From: Alteromonas sp. BMJM2
GTDB lineage: Bacteria; Pseudomonadota; Gammaproteobacteria; Enterobacterales; Alteromonadaceae
NCBI RefSeq assembly: GCF_027257845.1
Contig: NZ_JAPVOT010000011.1
Location: 62,001 to 126,000 of the forward strand
Direction of reading: 5' to 3'
DNA length: 64,000 nucleotides
Shown here: one piece after another, positions 44,314-56,018 of the stretch
Layout: each line of letters starts with the position of its first letter
Numbering within the stretch: the stretch's first letter is position 1
Notes under the pieces: generated by a model
The model's input: the letters and a program-made list of their open reading frames with translations, nothing else
What the model was told of the DNA's origin: nothing
The model's database searches: none
Made by a program: the position numbers and the translations under genes

Positions 44314-46248
44314 TTACCTAATAAAGTCAAGATACTGCTGCTCAGACAAAACTTTTACTCCTTTGTCTTTTGCTGCGTTAATTTTAGTTTCGCCAACTTT
44401 ATCGCCTGTCACAAGATAAGTTGTCTTTGAAGTTACCGATTTTCCAACTTTTGCGCCTAGGGCTTTAGCCTTCTTTTCCATATCTGATCGGGAACCTTCA
44501 ATCATAGTGCCTGTAAAAACGATTATAGCTCCAGATATCGGTGATGACAATTTTTCAGTATTTTCTATAGCTGTTGGTCTTAATGCAAAGCCTAAATCAT
44601 AAACCTTAAAAAATTCTTCCCTTATATTTTCTAAACCCTCTTTAATAGCCTCAGCGCTAATTTCAGCGAATCCATCAATTTGGATCATGTCAGAAACTGT
44701 GAGTTCAAATAAACTAACTAATGAATGATGTTCTAGAAGTTTTTCGCAATTCCCTGAACCTAACCGGCTAACCCCAAACGCAGATAGGAATCGCCAGTCT
44801 TCAATCTCAATACTTCTGCTCGCTTGGAGTTGATTAAATAAATTTATCGCCGTCTTCTCACCAAAGCCAATCCTTAAGAAATCGTCAACTTCTAAGCCAT
44901 ATATTTCATGGATATATTTAACTCCAAAGCTGGTCAGCTTTTCAATCGTCTTAGACCCAAACCCATCATTATTACCAAGAGTTTTGAAAAAATGAACTAA
45001 GGTGTTTTCAGTTTGCGCGGGGCAGTCTATTTTATTAGGACAAATTAAATTATCTGATTCCCACAACAAATGAGATCCGCAACTGGGGCATGAATCAGGA
45101 ATATCAGGTGCAACCTTCGTTAAGACCTCTTCAATTTTGGGAATTACTAAACCACTTCTCACCAACCTAATTATAGCGCCAGCTCCAACGCCATTTGTTT
45201 TGACCATATTGTAATGGTGAACTGTCACTCTGCTTATAGTGACTCCACTTAATTTCGTTGGCACAAGTTCGGCTACAGGTGCTATCCTTCCAGTTCTTGA
45301 TGTTTGTGGTATAACCCTAACTACTTCGACATTTGCAGATTCTTCATTTACTTTAAATGCTATTTGCCACCTATGGTTACGTCTTGTCGCGCCCATATAC
45401 TTTTTAATAGTCTCATTTGTAGTCTCTAAAATTACACCATCCACATCAAAGTCTACCGAACTCCAAATACCCTCAACGATTGATTCAAACTCATCCATCA
45501 ACACCGAAATTTTGACTGTATTATTTTTAAGAAGAGCGAAGGGATAAAATACACATGCGCCATCTTTTATAGCCTTCTGGATTCTGTTATCAACCTTCTT
45601 TTCAGCTATAATAGCGGCTTGGATATTTCTAGAATTTTCAAAATAACTACTGAGTACCTCAGTGAAATAACTTTTTTTAATGACTATTTCACCGGGCCCC
45701 AAACCACGCTCTCCGGAGTTGGCTACCTTCAATCCGCGTTTAAATGCTCTTGTTACATCTTGTCCTCTATAACCATCCCCTCTGGTATATAGAGTATCAC
45801 CGTCATCAAAGGCTGCATAACCATCGAGTTTAGGTGTCACCCTAATATCAATCTCTTCTTCAGGTACATTCGTCTCTTGAGCTGCTTTTTGTATTCTCTT
45901 TACCCACTTCTCGATATCTTGAAGTGAATATGCTTTTTCCGTTGACAACATTCTTTCTGGAAGTTCGACTGTTTTAGACTCAATTAAAGGCTCTGGCTCA
46001 ACAGTGTTAAGGTATGGATGAAGATGATTTTGATCTCGCAATAATGAAATGTATATATCATATTGCTTATCTGACAGAATCGGACTACCCGCCCGATAAA
46101 GGGCGTTGGATGCTTTTAGAATAAATACTAACTCTTCAGTATTTAAGTCTGACCGAGAGAACAACGATACTAATTTTTCTGGCTTAAATTCTTCACCTAT
46201 CTCATTCAATATTTCCAATTGTTCTTTGGTAAAGTCAATATTCAGCAT
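44314..46248 (-). CDS. complete divergent NAD-dependent DNA ligase carried by the island
   Basis: 644 aa, full LigA domain order. Domain Ia (LSDKQYDIYISLL), adenylation site PKLDG (Lys140 counted from this start), TRGDGYRGQDV, OB fold from RTGRIAPVAELVPTKLSGVTI, a Cys4 zinc finger (CPSCG, CPNKIDCPAQ), helix-hairpin-helix region, and a C-terminal BRCT domain (GAIIVFTGTMIEGSRSDME to the end). It is much diverged from the host LigA N-terminus next to it. The start at 46248 lies one base after the stop of truncated ligA, with GGAGGG seven bases before it, so translation is probably by reinitiation. It most likely replaces the broken host ligase. Confidence 0.9.
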   Translation of the reverse strand: MLNIDFTKEQLEILNEIGEEFKPEKLVSLFSRSDLNTEELVFILKASNALYRAGSPILSDKQYDIYISLLRDQNHLHPYLNTVEPEPLIESKTVELPERMLSTEKAYSLQDIEKWVKRIQKAAQETNVPEEEIDIRVTPKLDGYAAFDDGDTLYTRGDGYRGQDVTRAFKRGLKVANSGERGLGPGEIVIKKSYFTEVLSSYFENSRNIQAAIIAEKKVDNRIQKAIKDGACVFYPFALLKNNTVKISVLMDEFESIVEGIWSSVDFDVDGVILETTNETIKKYMGATRRNHRWQIAFKVNEESANVEVVRVIPQTSRTGRIAPVAELVPTKLSGVTISRVTVHHYNMVKTNGVGAGAIIRLVRSGLVIPKIEEVLTKVAPDIPDSCPSCGSHLLWESDNLICPNKIDCPAQTENTLVHFFKTLGNNDGFGSKTIEKLTSFGVKYIHEIYGLEVDDFLRIGFGEKTAINLFNQLQASRSIEIEDWRFLSAFGVSRLGSGNCEKLLEHHSLVSLFELTVSDMIQIDGFAEISAEAIKEGLENIREEFFKVYDLGFALRPTAIENTEKLSSPISGAIIVFTGTMIEGSRSDMEKKAKALGAKVGKSVTSKTTYLVTGDKVGETKINAAKDKGVKVLSEQQYLDFIR

Positions 46249-46249
46249 A

Positions 46250-47500
<1,251 letters not shown>

Positions 47501-47550
47501 TTAAACAGGTATCATGAGTCTCTCTACAGACATCTGTTTAAATGAAAAAA

Positions 47551-47569
47551 GGACTTGATAGGCAAGTCC
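47551..47569 (-). terminator. terminator between zipA and ligA
   Basis: GGACTTG (47551-47557) and CAAGTCC (47563-47569); on the minus strand the hairpin is followed by TTTTTT. It separates ligA from zipA, so ligA should have its own promoter in 47465-47545. Confidence 0.85.
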
Positions 47570-47590
47570 TTATAAATTAACTAAGCGGTT

Positions 47591-47635
47591 CTAGATAGCT
47601 CTGTTCTAGATAGCTCTGTTCTAGATAGCTCTGTT
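47591..47635. repeat. three perfect 15-bp tandem repeats
   Basis: CTAGATAGCTCTGTT occurs three times head to tail (47591, 47606, 47621) between the terminator and the end of zipA. No function evident. Confidence 0.9.
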
Positions 47636-47775
47636 ATAGTTAGGTTTGATCTCGTTAAGCCTCTACTAACTAAATCTCTACTAAATAAGCCCCTACCAAA
47701 TCTGGCTCTTCTTTAACGTTAGCGGATAACGCAACAGGCAAGCTAAATTTACCTATTCCCTCCACCGCTAACACT

Positions 47776-49431
47776 CTAGCTACGCGAAATCATTCGCTTG
47801 CGCTCAAATTCTCGAATTTTCTCAACGTACTGCTGCAGCCCTTGTTTTGTTAACACACTGCGACGACCATCGAGTACTTGTGCGTCAAACTCATCCGCTA
47901 ATTTGCGAGCCGCATTATGCATCATATTAAACACCTGATGCGGGTCGCCCTCAATGGGTAGGATCATAAACAACGAGATGCCTTGGGTGTCAAAGTTCTC
48001 TAAATTGTCTATATCGAACACGCCTGGCTTAAACATGTTTGCAAGGCTAAACAACACAGGCCCTTTACCGTTTGAGTTAACATGGCGGTGAAAAATATCC
48101 TGATCGCCAAATTTAAACCCCAGAGTGAGTAGCATAGGCAGTAAAGCCGCTCCCGATATGGGCGCGTCATTCTTTGCTCGCACATTTAGCACTAACACTT
48201 CCTGTGCGGCTGAGTCAGAGGTTTCGTTTGATGCGGCCTGATTAGCAGATTGAGTATCGTTATCGTCGAAATCGATACGCATTTGATCATCACCAAAGTT
48301 TGGCTCTTCTCGTTTTCTTGCCGCGGGTTTGGTACGTTTGGTTTTAGAGAATCGCTTTCTCTCACCAGCAAGCTCATCGTGATTACTGGCTACACGTTCG
48401 TTTTCGCCCTTCTCTCGCAGTGAGCTAGAAAAGGAAGGTTCTACCCGCTGCGGTGCAGCTGTTTTATCAAACTGCCCTTCTACAATCTTAGACTCCGAAG
48501 CACCTTTTTCTAAAACGCCGTTTTCCATAGAGCTTGTTTCGGAAGCCTCTTCTTTAGTCGCATCTATATACAGCGTTGAAGTGGCTTTTGGTACTTCAGA
48601 ACGCTGATATTTTTTCGATTCATTTGCTAAATTGTCACCGTGGGCTGTATGTTTTGCTGATTCTGATGCATTAGCTTGTGCACTGTCAGTTACACCAGAA
48701 ATGTCTTGTGAAACTTCACTTTCTCTGTTGCTTACTTCATCCGCTTGAGATGACCCATCAGACTCTTTAAGCAAGAACCCTGGTGGCTCTGGAAAATCTG
48801 CTATGTTGTCATGTTGAACCGATGCTGTGTCACTGAAAGAGCGGCTCTGACCTTGTAAGTGTGGCTTTGGATTAGTAATCACTGAGCCATAAAGCGTAGA
48901 GCGCTGCTCTTGTGCGGCCGCCTCCTCTTGGTCAATATTGACTGAATTGGCATTATTCGATGAGCCCTGTGTAATGTCACTACCGCTATTTAAGACATCG
49001 GCGTCACCATGAGCGCTATTATCCGCTAATGACTTTCTATCAGCGTCATCGGCAAACGTACTCGAATCATTTGTGGCAGTGCTGTTGATTGTACTATTGA
49101 TAGAACCGTTAATAGCATCGCTATCACCGCCTGACAACGTGTGCTCGTCATCTGTATTAAAACGGGTCTCATGTGCGTCGTCACCATGATACGAACGGCT
49201 GCCGCCAATAACACGAACGCTGCCTACACCGAGTTCGTCGAACCCACCGTCCTCTGATGATTCATGACTTTCAACATCGCTATCTTGGCTGTCGCTCCAC
49301 TGTCGTGGCTCTAAACGTTCCTTGCGCTCTGGCTTACTATTTTTTCTGATTTTCCATATACCATGGGCTAAAACACCGATGATAAAAACAGAACCACCTA
49401 ACAGTAAAAATAGACGTAATTCATCTTCCAT
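47776..49431 (-). CDS. zipA: cell division protein ZipA
   Basis: 551 aa. An N-terminal membrane helix with outside N-terminus (MEDELRLFLLLGGSVFIIGV), a basic patch, a very long acidic and Ser/Asn-rich linker (about residues 45-410), and the C-terminal FtsZ-binding domain (VLNVRAKNDAPISGAALLPML to the end, with IDNLENFDTQGISLFMILP). E. coli ZipA is 328 aa, so the linker is much longer here. It tethers FtsZ to the membrane. Lies 19 bases after smc, in the conserved smc-zipA-ligA order. Confidence 0.95.
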   Translation of the reverse strand: MEDELRLFLLLGGSVFIIGVLAHGIWKIRKNSKPERKERLEPRQWSDSQDSDVESHESSEDGGFDELGVGSVRVIGGSRSYHGDDAHETRFNTDDEHTLSGGDSDAINGSINSTINSTATNDSSTFADDADRKSLADNSAHGDADVLNSGSDITQGSSNNANSVNIDQEEAAAQEQRSTLYGSVITNPKPHLQGQSRSFSDTASVQHDNIADFPEPPGFLLKESDGSSQADEVSNRESEVSQDISGVTDSAQANASESAKHTAHGDNLANESKKYQRSEVPKATSTLYIDATKEEASETSSMENGVLEKGASESKIVEGQFDKTAAPQRVEPSFSSSLREKGENERVASNHDELAGERKRFSKTKRTKPAARKREEPNFGDDQMRIDFDDNDTQSANQAASNETSDSAAQEVLVLNVRAKNDAPISGAALLPMLLTLGFKFGDQDIFHRHVNSNGKGPVLFSLANMFKPGVFDIDNLENFDTQGISLFMILPIEGDPHQVFNMMHNAARKLADEFDAQVLDGRRSVLTKQGLQQYVEKIREFERKRMISRS

Positions 49432-49450
49432 TTAATTCTTTCGCCCTTTG

Positions 49451-52400
49451 TTATGCTTCTGCGAATGCAACGGCTTCGTCAACATCAACGGCTACCATCC
49501 GTGACACGCCCGGCTCCGCCATTGTGACACCAGTAAGGTGACTTGCCATTTCCATCGCTATCTTATTATGGGTTATATAAATAAACTGCACTGTTTGCGA
49601 CATTTCCGACACCAAATTACAAAAACGCCCAACGTTTGCATCATCTAATGGTGCATCAACTTCATCAAGAAGGCAGAACGGCGCCGGATTTAATCTAAAG
49701 ATTGCAAAAACCAATGATAAAGCGGTTAACGCTTTTTCTCCACCGCTTAAAAGATGAATTGTGCTATTTTTCTTGCCCGGTGGCCGAGCCATTATAGTGA
49801 CACCCGTTTCTAACAAGTCCTCTTCGGTAAGCGCAAGGTAGGCAGAACCACCGCCAAACACCTTTGGAAACAGTGATTTCAAATCCTCATTGACCTGCTC
49901 GAAGGTATTCGAAAAACGGGTTCTTGTTTCTTTATCAATTTTACGAATAGCAGATTGAAGAGTTTCCAGCGCGTCGGTTAAATCATTATTTTGTTCATCA
50001 AGGTGTGCCTTTCGCTGAGATTGGGCTTCAAACTCTTCCACTGCGGCCAAGTTCACCGCGCCTAAACGCTGCAAACTCGCTTGTGTTTTTTCCAACTCTT
50101 GTTGCCATTGCGTTTCATCAGCATCACTAGGCAACTCAGCTAAAAGCATTTTGAGAGATTGCTTTGATTCGTCAAGCTGTTCTAATACTGTATTAGCACG
50201 AACACGAAAGCCTTCAATGTCTATATTCAAAGAATCAATATGTGCTTGCCTAGCCTGAATGTCTTTCGCTAATGACTGCTGCCCTTTTTCTGCTTCCCGC
50301 AGCCATTGCTCCACCTCTTCTAAGCGCACAAGTGCTTCACTGCGCGAATGTTCAAGCTCCGATTTAGTGTGCAATAGATGCTGTAGCTCTTCGTGCTGAA
50401 GCTCTTGTGGTGAAGTGAGTTTTGACAGCTCGTCTTTAAGCCTTTTGGTGGTTTCAGCGTACTCACCCATCTGATTTTCGTTACGCGTAACCTGCTCGCG
50501 GTACAGCTGCTGGTGGTTATCTAACTGCTGCTTTTTCAATGCAAGCTCATGTTTTGTAGACGTTAGCATCTCAACTTGTCCGCGAAGCTCGTTGAGATTG
50601 CGCTCTGCCAGCTCGCGCTTTTCAACCACGCCACTCATGTAATTCTCTGACTCAATAAGCTGAGCCTCGTGCACGGCGAGATCTTCAGAGAGCTGTTCTA
50701 ATTGTGCTTCCTCGTCTTTGTGCAATGCTTGCTGAGATGACAGCTCGTCGTATAATTTTTTGCTTCTGGCCTGTTGCTGCTGTTGCTGCATATCAATTAA
50801 CGAGCGGGCGTTTTTGAGTTGCTGCAAGGCACCTTCGCTTTCCATTATTGACGATTGTAGACGCTGCTTAGTTTCTCGTACTTGATTGAGGTGTTGCTCT
50901 GCTTGTTCTACCGCATCAACACAAACGCTTTTAGCCTGCTCTAATTCAACGAGTTCAAGCTCAAGTTGTGAAAGTTTATTTGCTCGTTGCAGCACACCGT
51001 CTTCAATATCCCCTGGCTTCACTATCCAGTTGGCACCACACCATAAACCCGTTAATGAAATAGCACTTTTGCCTGTGTCTTTTAACTTCTGCTGAGTATT
51101 CGCGCTAAATAGCTCGCTATCTGTCTCGCAAAGAAAAATTTCGTTTAAAAAGCTAGGTACTCTTTCGTTTTGTTTCTGCTCAAGAAGTGCATGCGCCAAT
51201 GTTCCGGTGTGAGCATGGGTAATGAAAATCTGATGTGAATAAATTCGTACGCCATTCGGTAACGCACTGCTTGCGTCATAAAGTGCGGATATATCGTTTT
51301 GGTTAGCCAGTAAAGGCTGGTTGAGCTGATTGAGGATAACTTCGATACACGGGGCAAGGCGCTCAGAAGCACTCATTGATTGCCACAGAGTTTCCGCTAT
51401 TTTCTCTTTACTGTCAGGGCTATCTTTACTGTCATGACTCTCTTTACCGCCGTCGTCCTTACTGTCATCGTCTTTACTATCAAAACTATCGAACTGCCGG
51501 GAAGCGTCACTTTGTAGCGCAGACAACGCCGTGTAGCTAGACTGTATGGATTGCCATTTACCTTTCACGCTATCAAGTTCAGAAACACGCTGCTTCACCG
51601 TGTTTATCGCCAGTAACTCATCCTGCTCTATTTCGTGAATAGCATCTTTTTGTTCACTTTGATTAATTTCAGCTTCTTCTAGCTGCGCGTCTAATAATGC
51701 ACTTTGCTCTTCGTAATCTTCATTCTCAGCTTGTGCTAATTCTTGCTGAATGTCAGAGATTCGCTGTGACGTTCTTAGCTGCACGCTCATCAAAGACTGA
51801 ATTTGACTATGGCATTGCTGCACTTTACTTTTTACTTGATTATAAGTAGATTCTTGCTCTCGTGCCCTCGCATTGAAATCACGCAGTGATTGCTCCGCGT
51901 CTTCAAATCGCTCCTTTACGCTATACAGCTCCGCTTCTTTAAGCTCAATTTCCGGTTCAATATCGACTAAGGCAGCATTAGAACTAGACAGTGACGCTTG
52001 AGCTTCACGTAACGAAGTACTTAATAGGTTTTGCTGTTGAGCTATTCGCGCAATTTCTTGCTCTACTTGCGACACCCTTTGCTTGGCGTGCAGTGCATTT
52101 TGCTCTAAACGGGTAATGGCAGTGCTTGTTGAGAAGAGTGACTGTTGTAAATCGTCTATAGACTGTTTTAACTCTGCCTGCTGCTCTTTATAGGCCATTG
52201 CACCCGCTTCATCACCTTGCTGGCGAGCAATTAACCCTTCCATCTCAGCGGTGAGCCCACTTTTGTTTTGTTCTAACTTGTCTATGTGTTCGCTGTTTTT
52301 TAAAAATCGTATGGCTGCCAGCTGGCCTTTAAGCTCTCTTACTTGAGACCTCAATGCTTTATATTTTGTTGCTGCCGCAGCTTGTCTTTGCAGTTTTTCC

Positions 52401-53014
52401 AGCTGCCGACCCAATTCATCCCTTACATCAGTAAGACGCTCTAAATTGTCTTGGGTGTGCTTTATTCTGTTTTCTGTTTCTCGTCTGCGCTCTTTATACT
52501 TGGAAATACCTGCCGCTTCTTCAATGAATACTCTTAACTCTTGCGGCTTAGACTCTATCAAACGCGATATCATACCTTGCTCGATAATAGCGTATGAGCG
52601 CGGCCCTAGCCCGGTTCCCAAAAATAGATCGGTTACATCCCGTCGACGACATTTCGCCCCATTAAGGAAATAAGTCGATTGTGCCTCTCGAGTAACCAGG
52701 CGTTTAACAGACAGTTCGTTGTAATTGGCATACTCGCCAGATATGCGGCCAGAGCTATTGTCGAATATCAATTCAACGCTACATTGGCCAACGGGCTTTC
52801 GCGATGATGAACCGTTAAAGATAACGTCGGTCATCGCATCACCGCGCAAGTTCTTAGCTGAACTTTCGCCGAGCACCCAGCGAACAGCATCAATAACGTT
52901 AGATTTTCCGCAACCGTTTGGCCCAACCACAGCCGTCATTTCACCGGGAAATGGTATAGAGGTAGGCTCAACGAAAGATTTAAAGCCAGCAAGCTTTATC
53001 TTTTTAAGTCGCAC
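49451..53014 (-). CDS. smc: chromosome segregation protein SMC
   Basis: About 1187 aa. Walker A GPNGCGKSNVIDAVRWVLGE at the N-terminus, long coiled coils, a hinge (about residues 540-680), and C-terminal LLSGGEKALTALSL signature and Walker B FCLLDEVDAPLDDANV. I prefer GTG 53014, six bases after GAGGA, over ATG 53020, which would abut it. A low-complexity SKDD/SDSK stretch of about 30 residues (about 508-537) sits just before the hinge and is encoded by imperfect repeats. It organises chromosomal DNA; it is divergent from cysZ. Confidence 0.95.
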   Translation of the reverse strand: MRLKKIKLAGFKSFVEPTSIPFPGEMTAVVGPNGCGKSNVIDAVRWVLGESSAKNLRGDAMTDVIFNGSSSRKPVGQCSVELIFDNSSGRISGEYANYNELSVKRLVTREAQSTYFLNGAKCRRRDVTDLFLGTGLGPRSYAIIEQGMISRLIESKPQELRVFIEEAAGISKYKERRRETENRIKHTQDNLERLTDVRDELGRQLEKLQRQAAAATKYKALRSQVRELKGQLAAIRFLKNSEHIDKLEQNKSGLTAEMEGLIARQQGDEAGAMAYKEQQAELKQSIDDLQQSLFSTSTAITRLEQNALHAKQRVSQVEQEIARIAQQQNLLSTSLREAQASLSSSNAALVDIEPEIELKEAELYSVKERFEDAEQSLRDFNARAREQESTYNQVKSKVQQCHSQIQSLMSVQLRTSQRISDIQQELAQAENEDYEEQSALLDAQLEEAEINQSEQKDAIHEIEQDELLAINTVKQRVSELDSVKGKWQSIQSSYTALSALQSDASRQFDSFDSKDDDSKDDGGKESHDSKDSPDSKEKIAETLWQSMSASERLAPCIEVILNQLNQPLLANQNDISALYDASSALPNGVRIYSHQIFITHAHTGTLAHALLEQKQNERVPSFLNEIFLCETDSELFSANTQQKLKDTGKSAISLTGLWCGANWIVKPGDIEDGVLQRANKLSQLELELVELEQAKSVCVDAVEQAEQHLNQVRETKQRLQSSIMESEGALQQLKNARSLIDMQQQQQQARSKKLYDELSSQQALHKDEEAQLEQLSEDLAVHEAQLIESENYMSGVVEKRELAERNLNELRGQVEMLTSTKHELALKKQQLDNHQQLYREQVTRNENQMGEYAETTKRLKDELSKLTSPQELQHEELQHLLHTKSELEHSRSEALVRLEEVEQWLREAEKGQQSLAKDIQARQAHIDSLNIDIEGFRVRANTVLEQLDESKQSLKMLLAELPSDADETQWQQELEKTQASLQRLGAVNLAAVEEFEAQSQRKAHLDEQNNDLTDALETLQSAIRKIDKETRTRFSNTFEQVNEDLKSLFPKVFGGGSAYLALTEEDLLETGVTIMARPPGKKNSTIHLLSGGEKALTALSLVFAIFRLNPAPFCLLDEVDAPLDDANVGRFCNLVSEMSQTVQFIYITHNKIAMEMASHLTGVTMAEPGVSRMVAVDVDEAVAFAEA

Positions 53015-53020
53015 ACACAT

Positions 53021-53457
53021 TCCTCGGTGGATGGCTGCCATCTATATGCACAGCGCCACTCGCAGGCACAGTGCCAGAAATAAGCACCGTATAAGCCATG
53101 AAAAAAGATCCACGAGTGTTATAGGAAAAGTAAGACGACCCTGCTGAACACTGTTGTTGATACTTACGTTGATCCTTAGCTAAATAGCTAAGCGGATAGC
53201 TAACTAGGGTGTTAACTATGCAGTGAAGTAAATAGATAGGCGGAAAATTAAGGGTAATCACGTTAGTTGCGTATACCAGTTAAAATACCATTACACGTAC
53301 AATGCAATAGCACCTTGTTTTAGTTGTTATTATTTCAAAGACTCTACCAAAACATACAGCTTGTAACAATTAACATTTTAGTTTGATATTAAGATGTTAT
53401 TATTATTTTTATGACGTTTTATATCACCGAAGCAACTGATTTATCAAAGGAGAGCGA
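53021..53457. other. divergent smc-cysZ intergenic region
   Basis: No gene supported on either strand; it must hold both promoters. Direct repeats of TAGCTAA-like text near 53178-53206 are the only structure seen. Confidence 0.4.
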
Positions 53458-54207
53458 ATGAGTTCTGGCGGCGTACACTATTTTTTTATGGGTTTTTCGC
53501 TTATTAAAACCAAAGGGCTAAAGCGGTTCGTTTTTGTTCCCTTTAGCATTAACCTTATTTTGTTTTCGTTGGCCTTTTATTTCCTATTCGGCCAAATTGA
53601 AACCGGTATCTCCTATGTGATTAATTTAGTCCCAGAATGGTTAGGATGGATCAAAACAGCAATTACCTTTTTATTGTGGCCATTAGCAGTAATAAGCGTT
53701 TTATTAATATTTGCGCTTATTTTTGGCACCCTTGCCAACTGGATTGCCGCACCTTTTAACGGCGTTTTGTCAGAAAAAGTAGAGCGCCATTTATCCGGTG
53801 AGGCTTTAGGCGATGAAGGTGTAATGGCATTGGTTAAAGACATACCGCGCACTGTTGGTCGAGAAGTGACTAAACTCGCATGGTATTTACCTCGCGCTAT
53901 TGGTTTTCTTATTCTCTTTTTTCTACTACCCGTTATTGGCCAAGTACTGTGGTTTCTCTTTAACGCTTGGATGATGGCGATTCAGTACTGTGATTATCCT
54001 TACGACAATCATAAAGTGCCCTTTACACGTATGCGCCTTCATTTATCAGAACACAAAGGTAAGGCGCTTACGTTTGGCATGATGGTGAATGTGTTTTCAC
54101 TTATTCCCGTGGTTAACTTTATTATTATGCCCGTAGCCATTTGTGGCGCGACAGCAATGTGGGTAAATGAACTAAAACAAGACGCAGAAACGTCGCTGGG
54201 AAGTTAG
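53458..54207 (+). CDS. cysZ: CysZ sulfate transport protein
   Basis: 249 aa inner-membrane protein of the CysZ/EI24 family. GVHYFFMGFSLIKTKGLKRFVFVPFSINL is the typical start; LIFALIFGTLANWIAAPFNGVLSEKVERHLSG and NAWMMAIQYCDYPYDNHKV are family signatures. It imports sulfate for cysteine synthesis. Start ATG behind AAAGGAGAG. Confidence 0.93.
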   Translation: MSSGGVHYFFMGFSLIKTKGLKRFVFVPFSINLILFSLAFYFLFGQIETGISYVINLVPEWLGWIKTAITFLLWPLAVISVLLIFALIFGTLANWIAAPFNGVLSEKVERHLSGEALGDEGVMALVKDIPRTVGREVTKLAWYLPRAIGFLILFFLLPVIGQVLWFLFNAWMMAIQYCDYPYDNHKVPFTRMRLHLSEHKGKALTFGMMVNVFSLIPVVNFIIMPVAICGATAMWVNELKQDAETSLGS

Positions 54208-54229
54208 GGCGTGTTGATCTTTAATTTTA

Positions 54230-56005
54230 TTAAGAGGCTTTACCAACAAAAGCTTCGTATTTGGCAAGCCAGTGAGCGGCCTCTTTTTGGTCGCCCTGGT
54301 GGTGAAATGCTTGGAAAAAATTCATCGATATAGGACGTTGAGCCTGCTGCTTCTCTAGCTGCTGTTGCCATAGCACTAGGTACAGTGGCGGTATGGCTCC
54401 TGTATCGTGGTGTTCCATAAAAGTAATGCGCCTGCTTGGCTTATAGCTATTTTTAGATACGCCTTCACAGGTTTTGGCTTTCGCCACGATTGTGTTGGGG
54501 TCTATTTTCGCCCAACGAGACACGGTATCAACAGGGGCGTAATAATGCGGGCTATCAATCACTAGGTTTGGCGGAGAAAAGTCAGTGATACGTTGAATAT
54601 CGCATATCTTTCTGGCCATGCTTCTGGCAATGGGATATTCATCGGCAAAACCTGCAAAATGCGCTAACTCGTGCACAAACACCGAGTACGTATCACCAAT
54701 GTCTAAAAACATCACCCCATTTTGAACGTTCGCCTTACCTTGCTTAGCAACCACTACCGCATGGCTAAACTGCCTCGCTTTCGCAATATTAGCTAATGGC
54801 CTTACGTCGCATCCCAGCACGTTTCTATTATTGTAATCGTCGCTGCATGACAACGCGTGTTTCGGTAACCAAATTGGTGGTGCAACGCACAGCGACAGCG
54901 ACGCTAGCCGCTCGTCATTATTGAATTGGCGATAAAAACTATCGGCACGGATCATGGTAGCGAGCGAGGCGGCAAATGGCTGAATTCGTTGCAAACACTG
55001 ATTGCCATCAGCCCAGTCAAACGGCTTTACATCGCCAAGCGCTGTTACGCTATAACGCTGTGTAATGGCAAGTGCATCTTTTGCCTGCTGTTGACCAAGG
55101 TTAGCGGCTTTCTTTAAGTAAGTCTTCGCCTCTTCATAGCTACCCTCATCCCACAACAAGCGACCATACTTAAATGCGCTTTGCATATCTAATGATGCCG
55201 TGGCGGCAAGTAATGGCTTGGCTTTCTTGTTTTGGTCATGCAGTAAATACCAGTCGGCCAGTGCCGCTTGGGCAGGTAAATATTCCTGTTCCGCAGCGCG
55301 AATTAACCACTTCTCACGCTTTTCAGGAGACTGCGACGACATGGCGTACGCCAATTGCGCTTCAGCAACATTGCCTTTAGCGGCAAGTGCCATAAAACGC
55401 TCTGAAGCACTCTCCTCACCTATAAGCTGGTATAGCAACCATGCTGCGTCTGCATTATCTAACGACACCAGATTCTCAAGCCAATAGATGGGATCTAGCT
55501 TGGGTACTTGGAATGATGTGTTCGCGGCTGCTCGTTCGTTTACCCGCTGTTGAGATAGCTCATCTGACCCTTGGGGTAACTCCTGCGATAGCTCACCTAA
55601 ATCTGCAGATTCCCCTGGCGGGCTTGGAAACTGTGACTCTGGGTTTAACTGATTAGACGTTATCTCTTCAATAGACATCATTAGTGTTTGCTGTGCTTCA
55701 TCGCTACTTAATTGTGCTGCGTGCCACAGTAAGGCAAATGCAGCTCGCACCCGATAGGTGTTTTCAGCAGTCAATTCGGATGGTAGCTTTAGCTGTGCTT
55801 GGGGTTGTTTTTGGAGCTGTTTCTGATCTTGGGGCTGTGCCTGCTCTTGGGAATATGAATGTGCGCTAGGCTCAACGTGAGACGAGGCTTGCTCTCGTAC
55901 ATATGAGAGTGCGGTTGTCGCATTAGCTACAAGCTGAGGTGGGTAGCGACCAGTGTCGCCCACTACTATGAGCAGTGCGAACACTGCTAAGAATAAACCG
56001 CGCAT
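54230..56005 (-). CDS. Sel1-repeat protein with a zincin motif, 591 aa
   Basis: Exported or membrane-anchored (MRGLFLAVFALLIVVGDTG). A Gln-rich linker (about 45-75) is followed by Sel1/TPR-like repeats (about 210-300: AQLAYAMSSQSPEKREKWLIRAAEQEYLPAQAALADWYL region). The C-terminal part has FVHELAHFAGFADEYPI (HExxH about residue 443-447, with Glu/Asp close by), a possible metalloprotease site facing the periplasm. No known family name; conserved-looking Cys pairs occur near 350-400. Ends 23 bases from the cysZ stop. Confidence 0.65.
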   Translation of the reverse strand: MRGLFLAVFALLIVVGDTGRYPPQLVANATTALSYVREQASSHVEPSAHSYSQEQAQPQDQKQLQKQPQAQLKLPSELTAENTYRVRAAFALLWHAAQLSSDEAQQTLMMSIEEITSNQLNPESQFPSPPGESADLGELSQELPQGSDELSQQRVNERAAANTSFQVPKLDPIYWLENLVSLDNADAAWLLYQLIGEESASERFMALAAKGNVAEAQLAYAMSSQSPEKREKWLIRAAEQEYLPAQAALADWYLLHDQNKKAKPLLAATASLDMQSAFKYGRLLWDEGSYEEAKTYLKKAANLGQQQAKDALAITQRYSVTALGDVKPFDWADGNQCLQRIQPFAASLATMIRADSFYRQFNNDERLASLSLCVAPPIWLPKHALSCSDDYNNRNVLGCDVRPLANIAKARQFSHAVVVAKQGKANVQNGVMFLDIGDTYSVFVHELAHFAGFADEYPIARSMARKICDIQRITDFSPPNLVIDSPHYYAPVDTVSRWAKIDPNTIVAKAKTCEGVSKNSYKPSRRITFMEHHDTGAIPPLYLVLWQQQLEKQQAQRPISMNFFQAFHHQGDQKEAAHWLAKYEAFVGKAS

Positions 56006-56018
56006 GGGCTAGGCTTAA

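Noticed and set aside
53004-53261. 85-aa minus frame upstream of smc
   Set aside because: Overlaps the smc start region; composition not protein-like.
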